DNA from: TMED27 sp050633165
GTDB lineage: Bacteria > Pseudomonadota > Alphaproteobacteria > Micavibrionales > Micavibrionaceae
Assembly: GCA_050633165.1 (NCBI GenBank)
Contig: JBOEFZ010000062.1
Coordinates: forward strand, 1-15,344
Direction: 5' to 3'
DNA: 15,344 nucleotides
Of this stretch, positions 1-6,773 are shown piece by piece. The translations under genes were made by a program, and so were the position numbers. Under the pieces are notes generated by a model that saw only the letters and a program-made list of their open reading frames with translations, was not told the origin of the DNA and made no database searches. How positions within the stretch are numbered: position 1 is the stretch's first letter; every line of letters starts with the position of its first letter.

Positions 1-2
1 GG

Positions 3-1046
3 CATGTTTTGGGCATGCATGCACCGACCTTGTTGACCCCCGGTAGCGTGAATACGCCGATGGGTATTACGCGCGTTATTCGAGAGCAGTTGGAGCCGAG
101 CCATAAATACCTGATTGTCGAGATGGGCGCTTACGGCCCCGGTTCGATTGCGCGTTTGTGCAAGCTGACGCCGCCGAATTTCGGGATTATTTCTTCGATC
201 GGGCATGCGCATTATGAGCGGTTTAAGTCGCTTGATGCCGTGGCGCGGACGAAATTCGAGCTTGGTGAAGCCGTGGTCAAGAATGAAGGAAAGTGCGTTA
301 TTCATGAGCGCACCTTGCGCTTTGCTTTTCCGCGGAAGTTGAAGAATGGATATATGAACAGCTTTATCGCGATTGGTGATGCGCCGGAAGTTGATATGGC
401 GAAACGCAAAGATGTTTCCTATATCCAGCCTGATGATTTGCAGATTCATAATATCGAGCAAAAGCCGAGCGGCTTGGCGTTGAAATTTACCTATAAGAAG
501 ATCACCTATTCGCCCGAAGCGCCGCTTTATGGTTTGCATCATGGCTATAATATTGCGCTTGTTTTTGCGCTGTGTGTCGAGCTGGGGCTGTCGACTGACT
601 TTATTCAGGATGCGTTGCGGAGCTTGCCGCAAATTCCGCATCGTTTGGAGGTTAAAAAGCAGCCCGATGGAACAACGATTATTGATGATGCGTATAACTC
701 CAATCCGGTTGGCTTTGCTTCGGCACTCGCGATTTTGGATGCGCTGGGGAAACGCGGGCGGAAGATTTTGATTACGCCGGGGATGATTGAGCTTGGCCTT
801 GCGCATGATGAAGCGCATGCGAAGATTGGCGAGACGGCGGGCGATGTTTGCGATATTTGTATCGTGGTGACACCGAAGCGGATTCCGACCTTTGTCAATG
901 CGTTTAAGGCGAAGGGCAAAACCTTGATCGAGTATGATAGCTTTGCCGAGGCTCAGGATTGGGTTATCCGGAATAAGCAGGATGGCGATGTTATTCTGAT
1001 CGAGAATGATTTGCCTGATATGTATGAGCGCATTCCGAAGATGTAA
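3..1046 (+). CDS. MurF-like Mur ligase, 5' end outside window
   Basis: This is a Mur ligase family protein closest to MurF, which adds D-Ala-D-Ala to the UDP-MurNAc-tripeptide in the cytoplasm. The frame is open to the left edge, so the N-terminal domain and ATP P-loop are not in view. Counting from the TTG at 9, visible blocks are TPGSVNTPMGITR (~10-22), VEMGAYGPGSIARL (~37-50), GHAHYERFKSL (~65-75), HRLEV (~211), DDAYNSNP (~226-233) and GMIELG (~258-263). These correspond to the MurF TPGN, ELGANHPGEI, NAHLEGFGS, DSYNANP and GDMxELG blocks. Several residues depart from classic MurF, such as AYGPGSIARL for the ANHPGEI region and GHAHYERF for the NAHLEGF region, so it may be a MurF paralogue with a related substrate. 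It converges on murB and is the only plus-strand gene. The Mur ligase family is clear; the exact substrate is not. Confidence 0.85.
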   Translation, partial: HVLGMHAPTLLTPGSVNTPMGITRVIREQLEPSHKYLIVEMGAYGPGSIARLCKLTPPNFGIISSIGHAHYERFKSLDAVARTKFELGEAVVKNEGKCVIHERTLRFAFPRKLKNGYMNSFIAIGDAPEVDMAKRKDVSYIQPDDLQIHNIEQKPSGLALKFTYKKITYSPEAPLYGLHHGYNIALVFALCVELGLSTDFIQDALRSLPQIPHRLEVKKQPDGTTIIDDAYNSNPVGFASALAILDALGKRGRKILITPGMIELGLAHDEAHAKIGETAGDVCDICIVVTPKRIPTFVNAFKAKGKTLIEYDSFAEAQDWVIRNKQDGDVILIENDLPDMYERIPKM

Positions 1047-1153
1047 AATCTGCGATATTTTCCCGTATGCGTCGTTGCTCTTCACTCGCCTATGTTTATA
1101 GGCTTCGCTCATCGCGCCTAGCCTACGAAAAAATCTCTTTGATTTCCTTACAT
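1047..1153. repeat. Palindromic element between convergent genes
   Basis: This gap separates the stop codons of the MurF-like gene and murB. It holds an imperfect palindrome: GATATTTTCCCGTA (1054-1067) faces TACGAAAAAATC (1124-1135). Inside is a perfect 6-bp stem, GCCTAT (1088-1093) with ATAGGC (1098-1103), around a 4-nt loop. It could act as a bidirectional transcription end, but no clean T-run follows either arm. Its internal GCTTCGCTC block resembles the core of the element at 8158-8234, which suggests a dispersed repeat. Confidence 0.6.
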
Positions 1154-2188
1154 CTATACCTTCTCCCCTACTCTCTTAATTTCCCAGTGGAGGTCGAGGC
1201 CTAGATCGTGGCGGGCGCGAGTGATGAGTTCGTCGCCTAGCATTTCTAGGTCGGTGGCGGTGGCGTTTCCGGTGTTGATCATGAAGTTGCAGTGTTTTTC
1301 GCTCATTTTCGCGCCGCCGATGGTTAGGCCGCGCCCGCCAACCATATCGACCACTTGCCATGCGCGGGTGTTTTGAGGAAGGTTGACGCGGCGTAAGGCG
1401 GCGGCGTTTGGGTTGGCGAAGGTTGATCCGCCGGTTTGTTCTTTGATGGGTTGGGTCTCGTTGCGTTTGGCCTTGATATCGGTGATGCGGGATTTGACGG
1501 TGGCGTAATCCTCGACTTTGCCGCGTAAAATTGCGCCGGTGAAGATGAGGTAGTGCGGCGCGTCGTTGTTGCGGTAAGAGAGATTGATTTCCAAAGCTTC
1601 TGCATCGCTCGGGATATTAGCTGTGTCCATAGGGCGGGGGCGAAGGACGAACTTATTCCCCGCGCAATCCAACGCGTGAATTTCGATAAGAATATCGGCT
1701 ATATCCGCGCCATATGCGCCGGCATTCATGCGCAATGCGCCGCCGAGCGTTCCCGGGATGCCGGAGAGGAATTCAAAACCGCCGATACCGTTTTTTACGG
1801 CGAAGGCGGCGATAGAGCCGTTGAGCGCGCCTGCGCCGGCTTTTACAAAAACAGCGTCACCCTGCGGCTCAGCATGAGATCCTGCGGTCATAGCCCAAGG
1901 GCACCTAGAGCCGCAGGATGACGGTATGAGGGAGATATCGGAAAAGGCCTTGCCCAATTGGATGGTTGCGCCGCGAATGCCGCCATCGCGGATGATGGTG
2001 TTGGCGAGGCCGCCGATGATGGTGAGCGGTTCGCCGTAGGGGTGCGTTTTCAAGAACGCCGCGAGGTCAGCTTGGTCAGCAGGTTGAAAGAGGAGATCAG
2101 CATTGCCGCCGCAGCGAAACCAGCTCTGCGCACCAAGGGGGGCGTTTTTTGTGAGGGTTCCTTTTAGGTTTTTGTGAGGGTTTTGCAT
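1154..2188 (-). CDS. murB: UDP-N-acetylenolpyruvoylglucosamine reductase MurB with in-frame insertion
   Basis: MurB is the FAD- and NADPH-dependent cytoplasmic enzyme that reduces UDP-GlcNAc-enolpyruvate to UDP-MurNAc. Recognisable blocks are WFRCGG (~23-28), IIRDGGIRG (~65-73), VKAGAGALNG (~115-124), RMNAGAYG (~153-160), GGSTFANP with the conserved Ser (~254) and SEKHCNFMIN (~297-306). The ORF has 344 residues, longer than many MurBs. The excess is explained by a block at about residues 88-111, encoded by a 69-bp palindrome at 1855-1923, which falls in the turn before the VKAGAG strand. The FAD-phosphate loop reads GGLANT, where the family usually has G-x-G-S-N. No Shine-Dalgarno precedes the ATG; the start is chosen because the protein begins with the normal MurB N-terminus. 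It is the last gene of the mur block, 570 nt from murC. Confidence 0.93.
   Translation of the reverse strand: MQNPHKNLKGTLTKNAPLGAQSWFRCGGNADLLFQPADQADLAAFLKTHPYGEPLTIIGGLANTIIRDGGIRGATIQLGKAFSDISLIPSSCGSRCPWAMTAGSHAEPQGDAVFVKAGAGALNGSIAAFAVKNGIGGFEFLSGIPGTLGGALRMNAGAYGADIADILIEIHALDCAGNKFVLRPRPMDTANIPSDAEALEINLSYRNNDAPHYLIFTGAILRGKVEDYATVKSRITDIKAKRNETQPIKEQTGGSTFANPNAAALRRVNLPQNTRAWQVVDMVGGRGLTIGGAKMSEKHCNFMINTGNATATDLEMLGDELITRARHDLGLDLHWEIKRVGEKV
1855..1923. repeat. 69-bp palindromic element inserted in murB
   Basis: A 16-nt arm at 1855-1870 (CGTCACCCTGCGGCTC) faces 1908-1923 (GAGCCGCAGGATGACG) with one mismatch. A second internal copy, ATCCTGCGG (1879-1887), can also pair with CCGCAGGAT (1911-1919), so two alternative stems are possible. 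The element spans exactly 23 codons and preserves the murB frame. Its CCTGCGG arms match the element in the 3' end of murD (6784-6854). Confidence 0.8.
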
Positions 2189-2342
2189 GGTAAGGCTTTG
2201 ATTATTAATTGTTTATTGGGGCTGTTCACTTTGTTCGTCTTGAGAGAGGGGGGAGGGGGTTGGGTTTTTCTTTTTGTTTGTGGTTTTTGTTTTGATTGTA
2301 GGAAATTTATCCTATTTTGTCAAGTTTATGGTTTCTTTTTTA

Positions 2343-2381
2343 AACCACAGATGGACACGGATGAACACAGATTATTTTTTG
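2343..2381. repeat. Degenerate ~10-bp periodic repeat (CACAGATGGACACGGATG type)
   Basis: Three imperfect units run in a row: CCACAGATG, GACACGGATG and AACACAGAT. An A-rich lead-in precedes them and TTATTTTTTGA follows. A diverged copy with the same flanks lies at 14171-14207, immediately before the start of the epimerase gene. This is an interspersed non-coding repeat; its function is unknown. Confidence 0.6.
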
Positions 2382-2410
2382 ACCACACAAGGCGCGGCGG
2401 TTTTCATTGG

Positions 2411-2494
2411 AACGCGAAGTTACGAAGAAGCGAAGGGGGTGTTTTATGAGGATAGCATTTCAAAAAACTTCGTGGCTTCGTTTCTCCGCGTTTT
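2411..2494. repeat. Inverted repeat with ACGAAG periodicity
   Basis: The left arm (2411-2435) is built from CGCGAAG, ACGAAG and GCGAAG units. The right arm (about 2466-2494) is its imperfect reverse complement, with CTTCG repeated and ending CCGCGTTTT. About 19 of 25 positions match across the arms. The layout resembles the TIR elements at 2574-2734 and 5468-5631, but with a shorter centre. Confidence 0.55.
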
Positions 2495-2573
2495 AAATTT
2501 TTTGCCTGCGGGGCTTTTGGGGTGGCTTGGTGGGGCAATAATTTCATCAGGTGCTTTAAGGCAGGTATCGTGA

Positions 2574-2734
2574 TTTTTTTAACACAGAGGGGCGGAGATA
2601 CAGAGGAGTTTTATGCTTAAGGCTAAGCGCCGCAGGCAATTTGCAAACTCTGGGCGTTTGGGGTGTTGCAAGTTATGAATGCCTTCGGCGGTATGAAAGA
2701 ACCTCCGTACCTCTGTGACTCTGTGTTTAAAAAA
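2574..2734 (+). repeat. TIR palindromic element, copy A
   Basis: The terminal inverted repeats of about 33 nt lie at 2575-2608 and 2702-2734. They are built from ACACAGAG/GCGGAG/ACAGAGG units and match at roughly 26 of 33 positions. The centre contains TAAGCGCCGCAGGCAA (2624-2639) and the block ATGAATGCCTTCGGCGGTAT (2675-2694). Both also occur in copy B on the opposite strand. The element starts 23 nt beyond the murC stop codon in the transcribed direction. There is no open frame inside, so it is MITE-like rather than a transposon. Confidence 0.72.
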
Positions 2735-2757
2735 TTTTACAGAGATAAGCTGCGGTT

Positions 2758-4176
2758 TTAAGCGACGCGTTTTGCGCGTTCAGCCTCTAATTGCTCTGGA
2801 AGCTCATACGCCCAGCTTGTTATGTCTCCTGCGCCCATTAAAATGACGTAATCGCCCTCCTCCGCGAATTTTGCGATGGTGTGGGGGAGTTCTTCGCGGG
2901 ATGGCAGGGGGTGGGCGTTGCGGTGACCGTGGGATTTTATGCCCTCGACCAAGGATAGTTTATTGCGGTTTTCGATGGGGGTTTCGCCGGCCTCGTAGAC
3001 ATCGGTGATGATTACCGTGTCGGCGTCGTTGAAGCATTTGCAGAAATCTTCGAAGAGGTCATCGAGACGGGAGTAGCGGTGGGGCTGCATCACGGCGATG
3101 ACTTTTGCCCCGCTTTGCGCTACGGCGCTGCGGGCGGTTTTTAGAACGGTTTCAATCTCGATGGGGTGGTGGGCGTAATCATCGATGATTGTTATGCCGT
3201 GGCTGATCCCCGTTTTGGTGAAGCGGCGTTTGACACCGGTGAAGGCGGCGAGGCCGTCTTTTAATGTGGCGGCGGGCACGCCCATTTCATGGGCGATGGC
3301 GATGGCGACGAGGGCGTTTTGGACATTATGCTCGCCCAGCATGGGGAGGAAGATGTCCTTTAGATCCGTGCCGTCGGGGAGGTTGGCATCGAAGGTTGAG
3401 CCTTCGGCATTGATGCGCACATTGCTGAGCTTTAAGTCGGCTTGGGGGTTGAAGCCGTAGGTGATGATTTTGCGGTCACGGACGGAGGGGACGAGGGCTT
3501 GGACCTCGGGGTGGTCGATGCAAAGCACGGCGTAGCCGTAAAATGGTAAATTATGGATGAAGGTGCGGTAGGCGTCTTTGACGGCGTCGAATGATCCGTA
3601 ATGGTCCATATGTTCCGCGTCCATATTGGTGATGACCGCGACGGAGGCGGGGAGGCGCGTGAAGGTGCCGTCGGATTCGTCGGCCTCAACCACCATGATG
3701 TCGGATTGGCCGAGGCGGACGTTGGTGCCATACGCGTTGACGATGCCGCCATTAATGACGGTGGGGTCAAAACCGGCGGTGTCGAGCATTTGCCCGACCA
3801 TGGAGGTGGTGGTGGTTTTGCCATGTGTGCCGCCGATGGCGATGGCCCATTTCATGCGCATAAGCTCGGCAAGCATTTCGGCGCGGCGGATGACGGGGAT
3901 TGCAGCCTCGCGCGCGGCGGTGAGTTCGGGGTTGTCTTGTTTGATGGCGGAGGAGATGACGACTGCTGCGAGGCCTTCGGTGATGTTTGATGGTTCGTGA
4001 CCGATATGGATGGTCATGCCTTTATCGCGGAGGCGTTTGACATTTGCGCCGTCGGCTTGGTCGGAGCCTTGGACTTTGTAACCGAGGGTGTTCAGGATTT
4101 CCGCAATCCCGCTCATCCCGATACCGCCGATACCGATAAAGTGGAGGGGACCGATGTCTTTTGGCATGCCTTGCAT
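2758..4176 (-). CDS. murC: UDP-N-acetylmuramate--L-alanine ligase MurC
   Basis: MurC is the ATP-dependent cytoplasmic ligase that adds L-Ala to UDP-MurNAc, the first amino acid of the stem peptide. From the chosen ATG, blocks are HFIGIGGIGMSGIAEIL (~12-28), P-loop GGTHGKTTTT (~115-124), VVEADESDGTF (~162-172), ITNMDAEHMDHYG (~182-194), GEHNVQNAL (~281-289), RRFTKTG and IIDDYAHHP (~330-340), and QPHRYSRL. An ATG 32 codons upstream (4272) would add a tail with no MurC similarity. The ATG at 4176 has AGGG eight bases upstream and gives 472 residues, near the usual length. The gap to murG is 114 nt and holds alternative hairpins. Confidence 0.95.
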   Translation of the reverse strand: MQGMPKDIGPLHFIGIGGIGMSGIAEILNTLGYKVQGSDQADGANVKRLRDKGMTIHIGHEPSNITEGLAAVVISSAIKQDNPELTAAREAAIPVIRRAEMLAELMRMKWAIAIGGTHGKTTTTSMVGQMLDTAGFDPTVINGGIVNAYGTNVRLGQSDIMVVEADESDGTFTRLPASVAVITNMDAEHMDHYGSFDAVKDAYRTFIHNLPFYGYAVLCIDHPEVQALVPSVRDRKIITYGFNPQADLKLSNVRINAEGSTFDANLPDGTDLKDIFLPMLGEHNVQNALVAIAIAHEMGVPAATLKDGLAAFTGVKRRFTKTGISHGITIIDDYAHHPIEIETVLKTARSAVAQSGAKVIAVMQPHRYSRLDDLFEDFCKCFNDADTVIITDVYEAGETPIENRNKLSLVEGIKSHGHRNAHPLPSREELPHTIAKFAEEGDYVILMGAGDITSWAYELPEQLEAERAKRVA

Positions 4177-4227
4177 TGTCTTCGCCCTTTCGCTTTTCAC
4201 GTTGTTATTCGTCAATTTATTCCCTTG

Positions 4228-4263
4228 GCCTAGTTTTACTAGGCGGCGCTCCTCATGCCTAGT
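4228..4263. promoter_or_regulatory. Three mutually pairing heptamers in the murG-murC gap
   Basis: The plus strand reads GCCTAGT (4228-4234), ACTAGGC (4238-4244) and GCCTAGT (4257-4263). The middle heptamer can pair perfectly with either outer one, giving two exclusive 7-bp hairpins in the murC leader. No T-run follows, so it is not an intrinsic terminator. A regulatory role is inference. Confidence 0.35.
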
Positions 4264-4290
4264 GAAAAACAAAATGGCTTTGACAAAACC

Positions 4291-5421
4291 CTATATATTT
4301 TTTTCTTCCTCATCCCAACCGCTGACGATGGCGGTGACGAGGTTGCCTAGTTTGCGGGCGGCGTCGGGTTTGGCGCAGGCGCGGGCTTTTTCGGCGGTGC
4401 GGAAGAGGATGGAGGGGTCTTGGAGGAAGGTTTCAATTTTTGCCTGGAGCGCCTTGGCGGTGAAGCCTTCCTGGACGAATGTCCATGCGCCACCCGCGTC
4501 GGACACGGAATCGGCGTTGATTTTTTGTTGGTTGTCCTTGTGAACGCCCAAGGGGACGTAGATTGCGGGGCGTCCGGCGACGCTGACTTCCGTGACCGTT
4601 GATGCGCCGGAACGACCGATGAAGAGGTGGCATGCCTCTAGCTCCGCCGCGACATCATTGATGAAGGTGGAGAGTTCGGCTTTTATGTCCGCTTTGCCGT
4701 ATTGCTCTTTCGTGGATTGGAGGTCTTCTTCGCGGCATTGCTGGATAATGTGCAGGCGCGCGCGATATTCGGTTGAAAGCTCGGACAGGGCGGCGGGGAT
4801 GATCTGGCTGAAGATGCTTGCGCCTTGGGAGCCGCCCATGATGAGGATACGGAGGGGCGTTTTGTCGGTTAAGGGGGCATAGGGTTTTGTGTAGAGGGCG
4901 GCGATTTCGGGGCGGATGGGGTTTCCGGTGACGATTGCGCGCGTCCATTCCTCCTCGCTCAACCCCGCGCTATTGTCCCATGACAGGGCGATGCGGGTGG
5001 CTTTTTTGCTCAGGTAATCGTTGGCCTTGCCCAATATGGCGTTGGATTCGTGCAAGATGGTGGGGATTTTCGCCTTTTGCGCGGCGTAAACGGCCGGAAC
5101 GCAGGGGTAGCCGCCAAAACCGATCACCAGATCGGGGTTGAGGCGGCGGATGAGGGTTTGCGCCTTTAGGATGCCAAGGCCGAGATTGGTGAGGCCTTTG
5201 ATTTTGCCCATTATGCCTGCGCCTAATGTTCCGGCTTTTAGGGGGATGATCTCGACTTCATCGCCGAAATGGTGAGCGAATTTCATGCCGCGTGCGTCGG
5301 TCATGAGGATAACGCGGTAGCCACGGGAGAGGAGATCAACGGAGAGGGCTTGGGCGGGCATGACGTGACCACCTGTGCCGCCGGCGGATAGGATGATGAG
5401 GGGGGATTCGTTTTGGCTCAT
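4291..5421 (-). CDS. murG: Lipid II synthase MurG (GlcNAc transferase)
   Basis: MurG is the GT28 glycosyltransferase that moves GlcNAc from UDP-GlcNAc onto lipid I at the inner face of the membrane. Blocks are SAGGTGGHVMPA (~12-23, first G-loop), GFGGYPCVPA (~101-110), HESNAILGKAN (~124-134), MGGSQGAS (~195-202) and GRSGASTVTEVSVAGRPAIYVPL (~269-291), the donor-nucleotide site. The length of 376 residues is typical or slightly long. The ATG fits the usual MurG N-terminus, but no Shine-Dalgarno is seen in the preceding AT-rich leader. That leader begins just beyond a ~33-bp-stem palindrome separating murG from ftsW. Confidence 0.96.
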   Translation of the reverse strand: MSQNESPLIILSAGGTGGHVMPAQALSVDLLSRGYRVILMTDARGMKFAHHFGDEVEIIPLKAGTLGAGIMGKIKGLTNLGLGILKAQTLIRRLNPDLVIGFGGYPCVPAVYAAQKAKIPTILHESNAILGKANDYLSKKATRIALSWDNSAGLSEEEWTRAIVTGNPIRPEIAALYTKPYAPLTDKTPLRILIMGGSQGASIFSQIIPAALSELSTEYRARLHIIQQCREEDLQSTKEQYGKADIKAELSTFINDVAAELEACHLFIGRSGASTVTEVSVAGRPAIYVPLGVHKDNQQKINADSVSDAGGAWTFVQEGFTAKALQAKIETFLQDPSILFRTAEKARACAKPDAARKLGNLVTAIVSGWDEEEKNI

Positions 5422-5467
5422 GGTTTATCAATAATTAGAAATGGGGTTTAAAACAAGCATCGTGATG

Positions 5468-5631
5468 TTTTTTGAAACGCGGAGGTACGGAGACACGGAG
5501 TTTTCTTTTATACCGCCGAAGGCATTCATAACGTGCAGCATCCCGTATGTGTCGAATTTGCAAGTTGCCTGCGGCGCTTAGCATTAAGCATGAAGTCCCT
5601 CCGTATCTCCGCACCTCCGCGTTTCAAAAAA
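5468..5631 (-). repeat. TIR palindromic element, copy B
   Basis: The terminal inverted repeats (5468-5500 and 5599-5631) match at 31 of 33 positions and are built from ACGCGGAG/TACGGAG/ACGGAG units. On the minus strand the centre carries TAAGCGCCGCAGGCAA (5565-5580) and ATGAATGCCTTCGGCGGTAT (5510-5529), in the same order as copy A. The element is therefore in the opposite genomic orientation to copy A. It begins two bases after the ftsW stop codon and ends about 46 nt before murG. In the transcript it would form a very stable long stem. Confidence 0.78.
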
Positions 5632-5633
5632 CT

Positions 5634-6773
5634 TTATAGTGATAATCCGCCCTTGGATATGCCGGATTTTTTGGTGCGGCGGGTTAGGGCGAGAACCATG
5701 CCCATGGACAGGCCCATGGCGATGACGGATGATCCGCCGTAGCTGATGAACGGTAGCGTCATGCCTTTGGCGGGGAGGAGGTGGAGGGAGCTGCCCATAT
5801 GCACCAAGGCTTGGAGGCCGAACATGGTGAGGAGGCCGCCAGCGGCGAGGACGCAGAACATATCGCCGCTATCGGAGAGGCGTTTGAAGCCGCGCAGGAG
5901 GATAAAGCCGTAGAGCGCGATGACGATAATGACGAAGATGAGGCCAAATTCTTCACCCGCGACGGAGAAGATGAAATCAGCGTGGGCGTCGGGGAGGTTG
6001 AGTTTAACCGCGCCCTGCCCCGGCCCTGTGCCGAAGAGACCGCCATTTTGGAATGCCTCGATGGATTTATCGACTTGAAAATTATCGCCGCTTTCGGGGT
6101 TGATGAAGCGGTCGATACGGCTTTGGACATGGGGGAAGGAGAAATAGGCGGCGATGAGGCCGCCGATGCCGGACAAGCCAAGCAGGATTAGCAGGCGGAA
6201 CGGAAAGCCCGCGAGGAAGATTTGCGCCCCCCAGATGGAGGTTGTGACGACCGTCATGCCAAGGTCGGGTTGCAGGAGGAGGAGGCAGATTGTGATGAAA
6301 TACAACGCGGCGGCGATGGCGTTGCCGTGGAAGCTTTCCTCGTCTTTTTGCTTTGCCATGAACCATGCGGCGGCGATGGCGAAGGCGGGTTTCATGAACT
6401 CGCTCGGTTGGAGGGAGAAGCCGAAAAGGTGCAGCCAGCGCTTTGCGCCCTTGATCTCCATGCCCGTGAGCAGGACGAGAATGAGGGCGAGGATGCAACC
6501 GATGAAGACGAGGCTGGAGAGGCGCCAGATGTCGCGGGGCTGGAGAAGTGATACAACGAAGAGCGCGGTGAGCGCGGGGACGAGCATTATGACGTGGCGT
6601 TTGAGGAAATGATAGGGGTCGAGGCCTAGATGCTCGGCGACGGGGGGGCTGGCTGTGGTTACCATGACGATGCCGAAGATGATGAGGGTGAGGAACGCCG
6701 CGAGGAGCGGCTTATCAATTGTCCACCACCATTGCCCGAGGATGGATGTGTCGGTGCGGGAGAAACGGCTCAT
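5634..6773 (-). CDS. ftsW: Septal peptidoglycan polymerase FtsW (SEDS family)
   Basis: FtsW is the SEDS-family glycosyltransferase that polymerises lipid II at the division septum with its class B PBP partner. The 379-residue protein shows about ten hydrophobic segments. Family blocks are GAKRWLHLFGFSLQPSEFMKP (109-129), LLQPDLG (~166-172), NPESGDNFQVDKSIEAFQNGG (225-245), LPDAHADFIFSVAGEEFG (260-277, holding the Asp equivalent to the catalytic SEDS Asp) and LPAKGMTLPFISYGGSS (~333-349). The ATG overlaps the murD stop as ATGA, with an AGGGGGAGG tract just upstream, suggesting translational coupling. The GAKRW and loop blocks support FtsW within the SEDS family, and the position after murD favours it over RodA. 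Confidence 0.95.
   Translation of the reverse strand: MSRFSRTDTSILGQWWWTIDKPLLAAFLTLIIFGIVMVTTASPPVAEHLGLDPYHFLKRHVIMLVPALTALFVVSLLQPRDIWRLSSLVFIGCILALILVLLTGMEIKGAKRWLHLFGFSLQPSEFMKPAFAIAAAWFMAKQKDEESFHGNAIAAALYFITICLLLLQPDLGMTVVTTSIWGAQIFLAGFPFRLLILLGLSGIGGLIAAYFSFPHVQSRIDRFINPESGDNFQVDKSIEAFQNGGLFGTGPGQGAVKLNLPDAHADFIFSVAGEEFGLIFVIIVIALYGFILLRGFKRLSDSGDMFCVLAAGGLLTMFGLQALVHMGSSLHLLPAKGMTLPFISYGGSSVIAMGLSMGMVLALTRRTKKSGISKGGLSL

Larger units (their letters stand above)
2189..2757. other. Gene-free, repeat-filled murC-murB gap
   Basis: About 570 nt lie between two genes that are usually adjacent. I see no credible coding sequence. From left to right it holds a T/G-rich stretch with a G-run cluster at 2248-2263, a CACAGATGGACACGGATG-type repeat (2343-2381), an ACGAAG-type inverted repeat (2411-2494), a TTGCCTGCGG motif (2502-2517) and a ~160-bp palindromic element (2574-2734). 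On the transcribed strand all of these lie in the leader of murB. Confidence 0.7.

Noticed and set aside
2248..2263. G-quadruplex in the murC-murB gap
   Set aside because: The run is G6-A-G5-TT-G3; it lacks four separated G3 tracts, so a stable quadruplex is doubtful.
2174..2573. Plus-strand open frames of 91 and 99 codons in the murC-murB gap
   Set aside because: They translate interspersed repeats and low-complexity T/G-rich DNA, show no domain-like sequence and overlap each other in different frames.
4177..4272. Extended N-terminus of MurC from the ATG at 4272
   Set aside because: The extra 32 residues have no MurC similarity and cover the alternative hairpins. The ATG at 4176 has a plausible ribosome site and gives a normal length.
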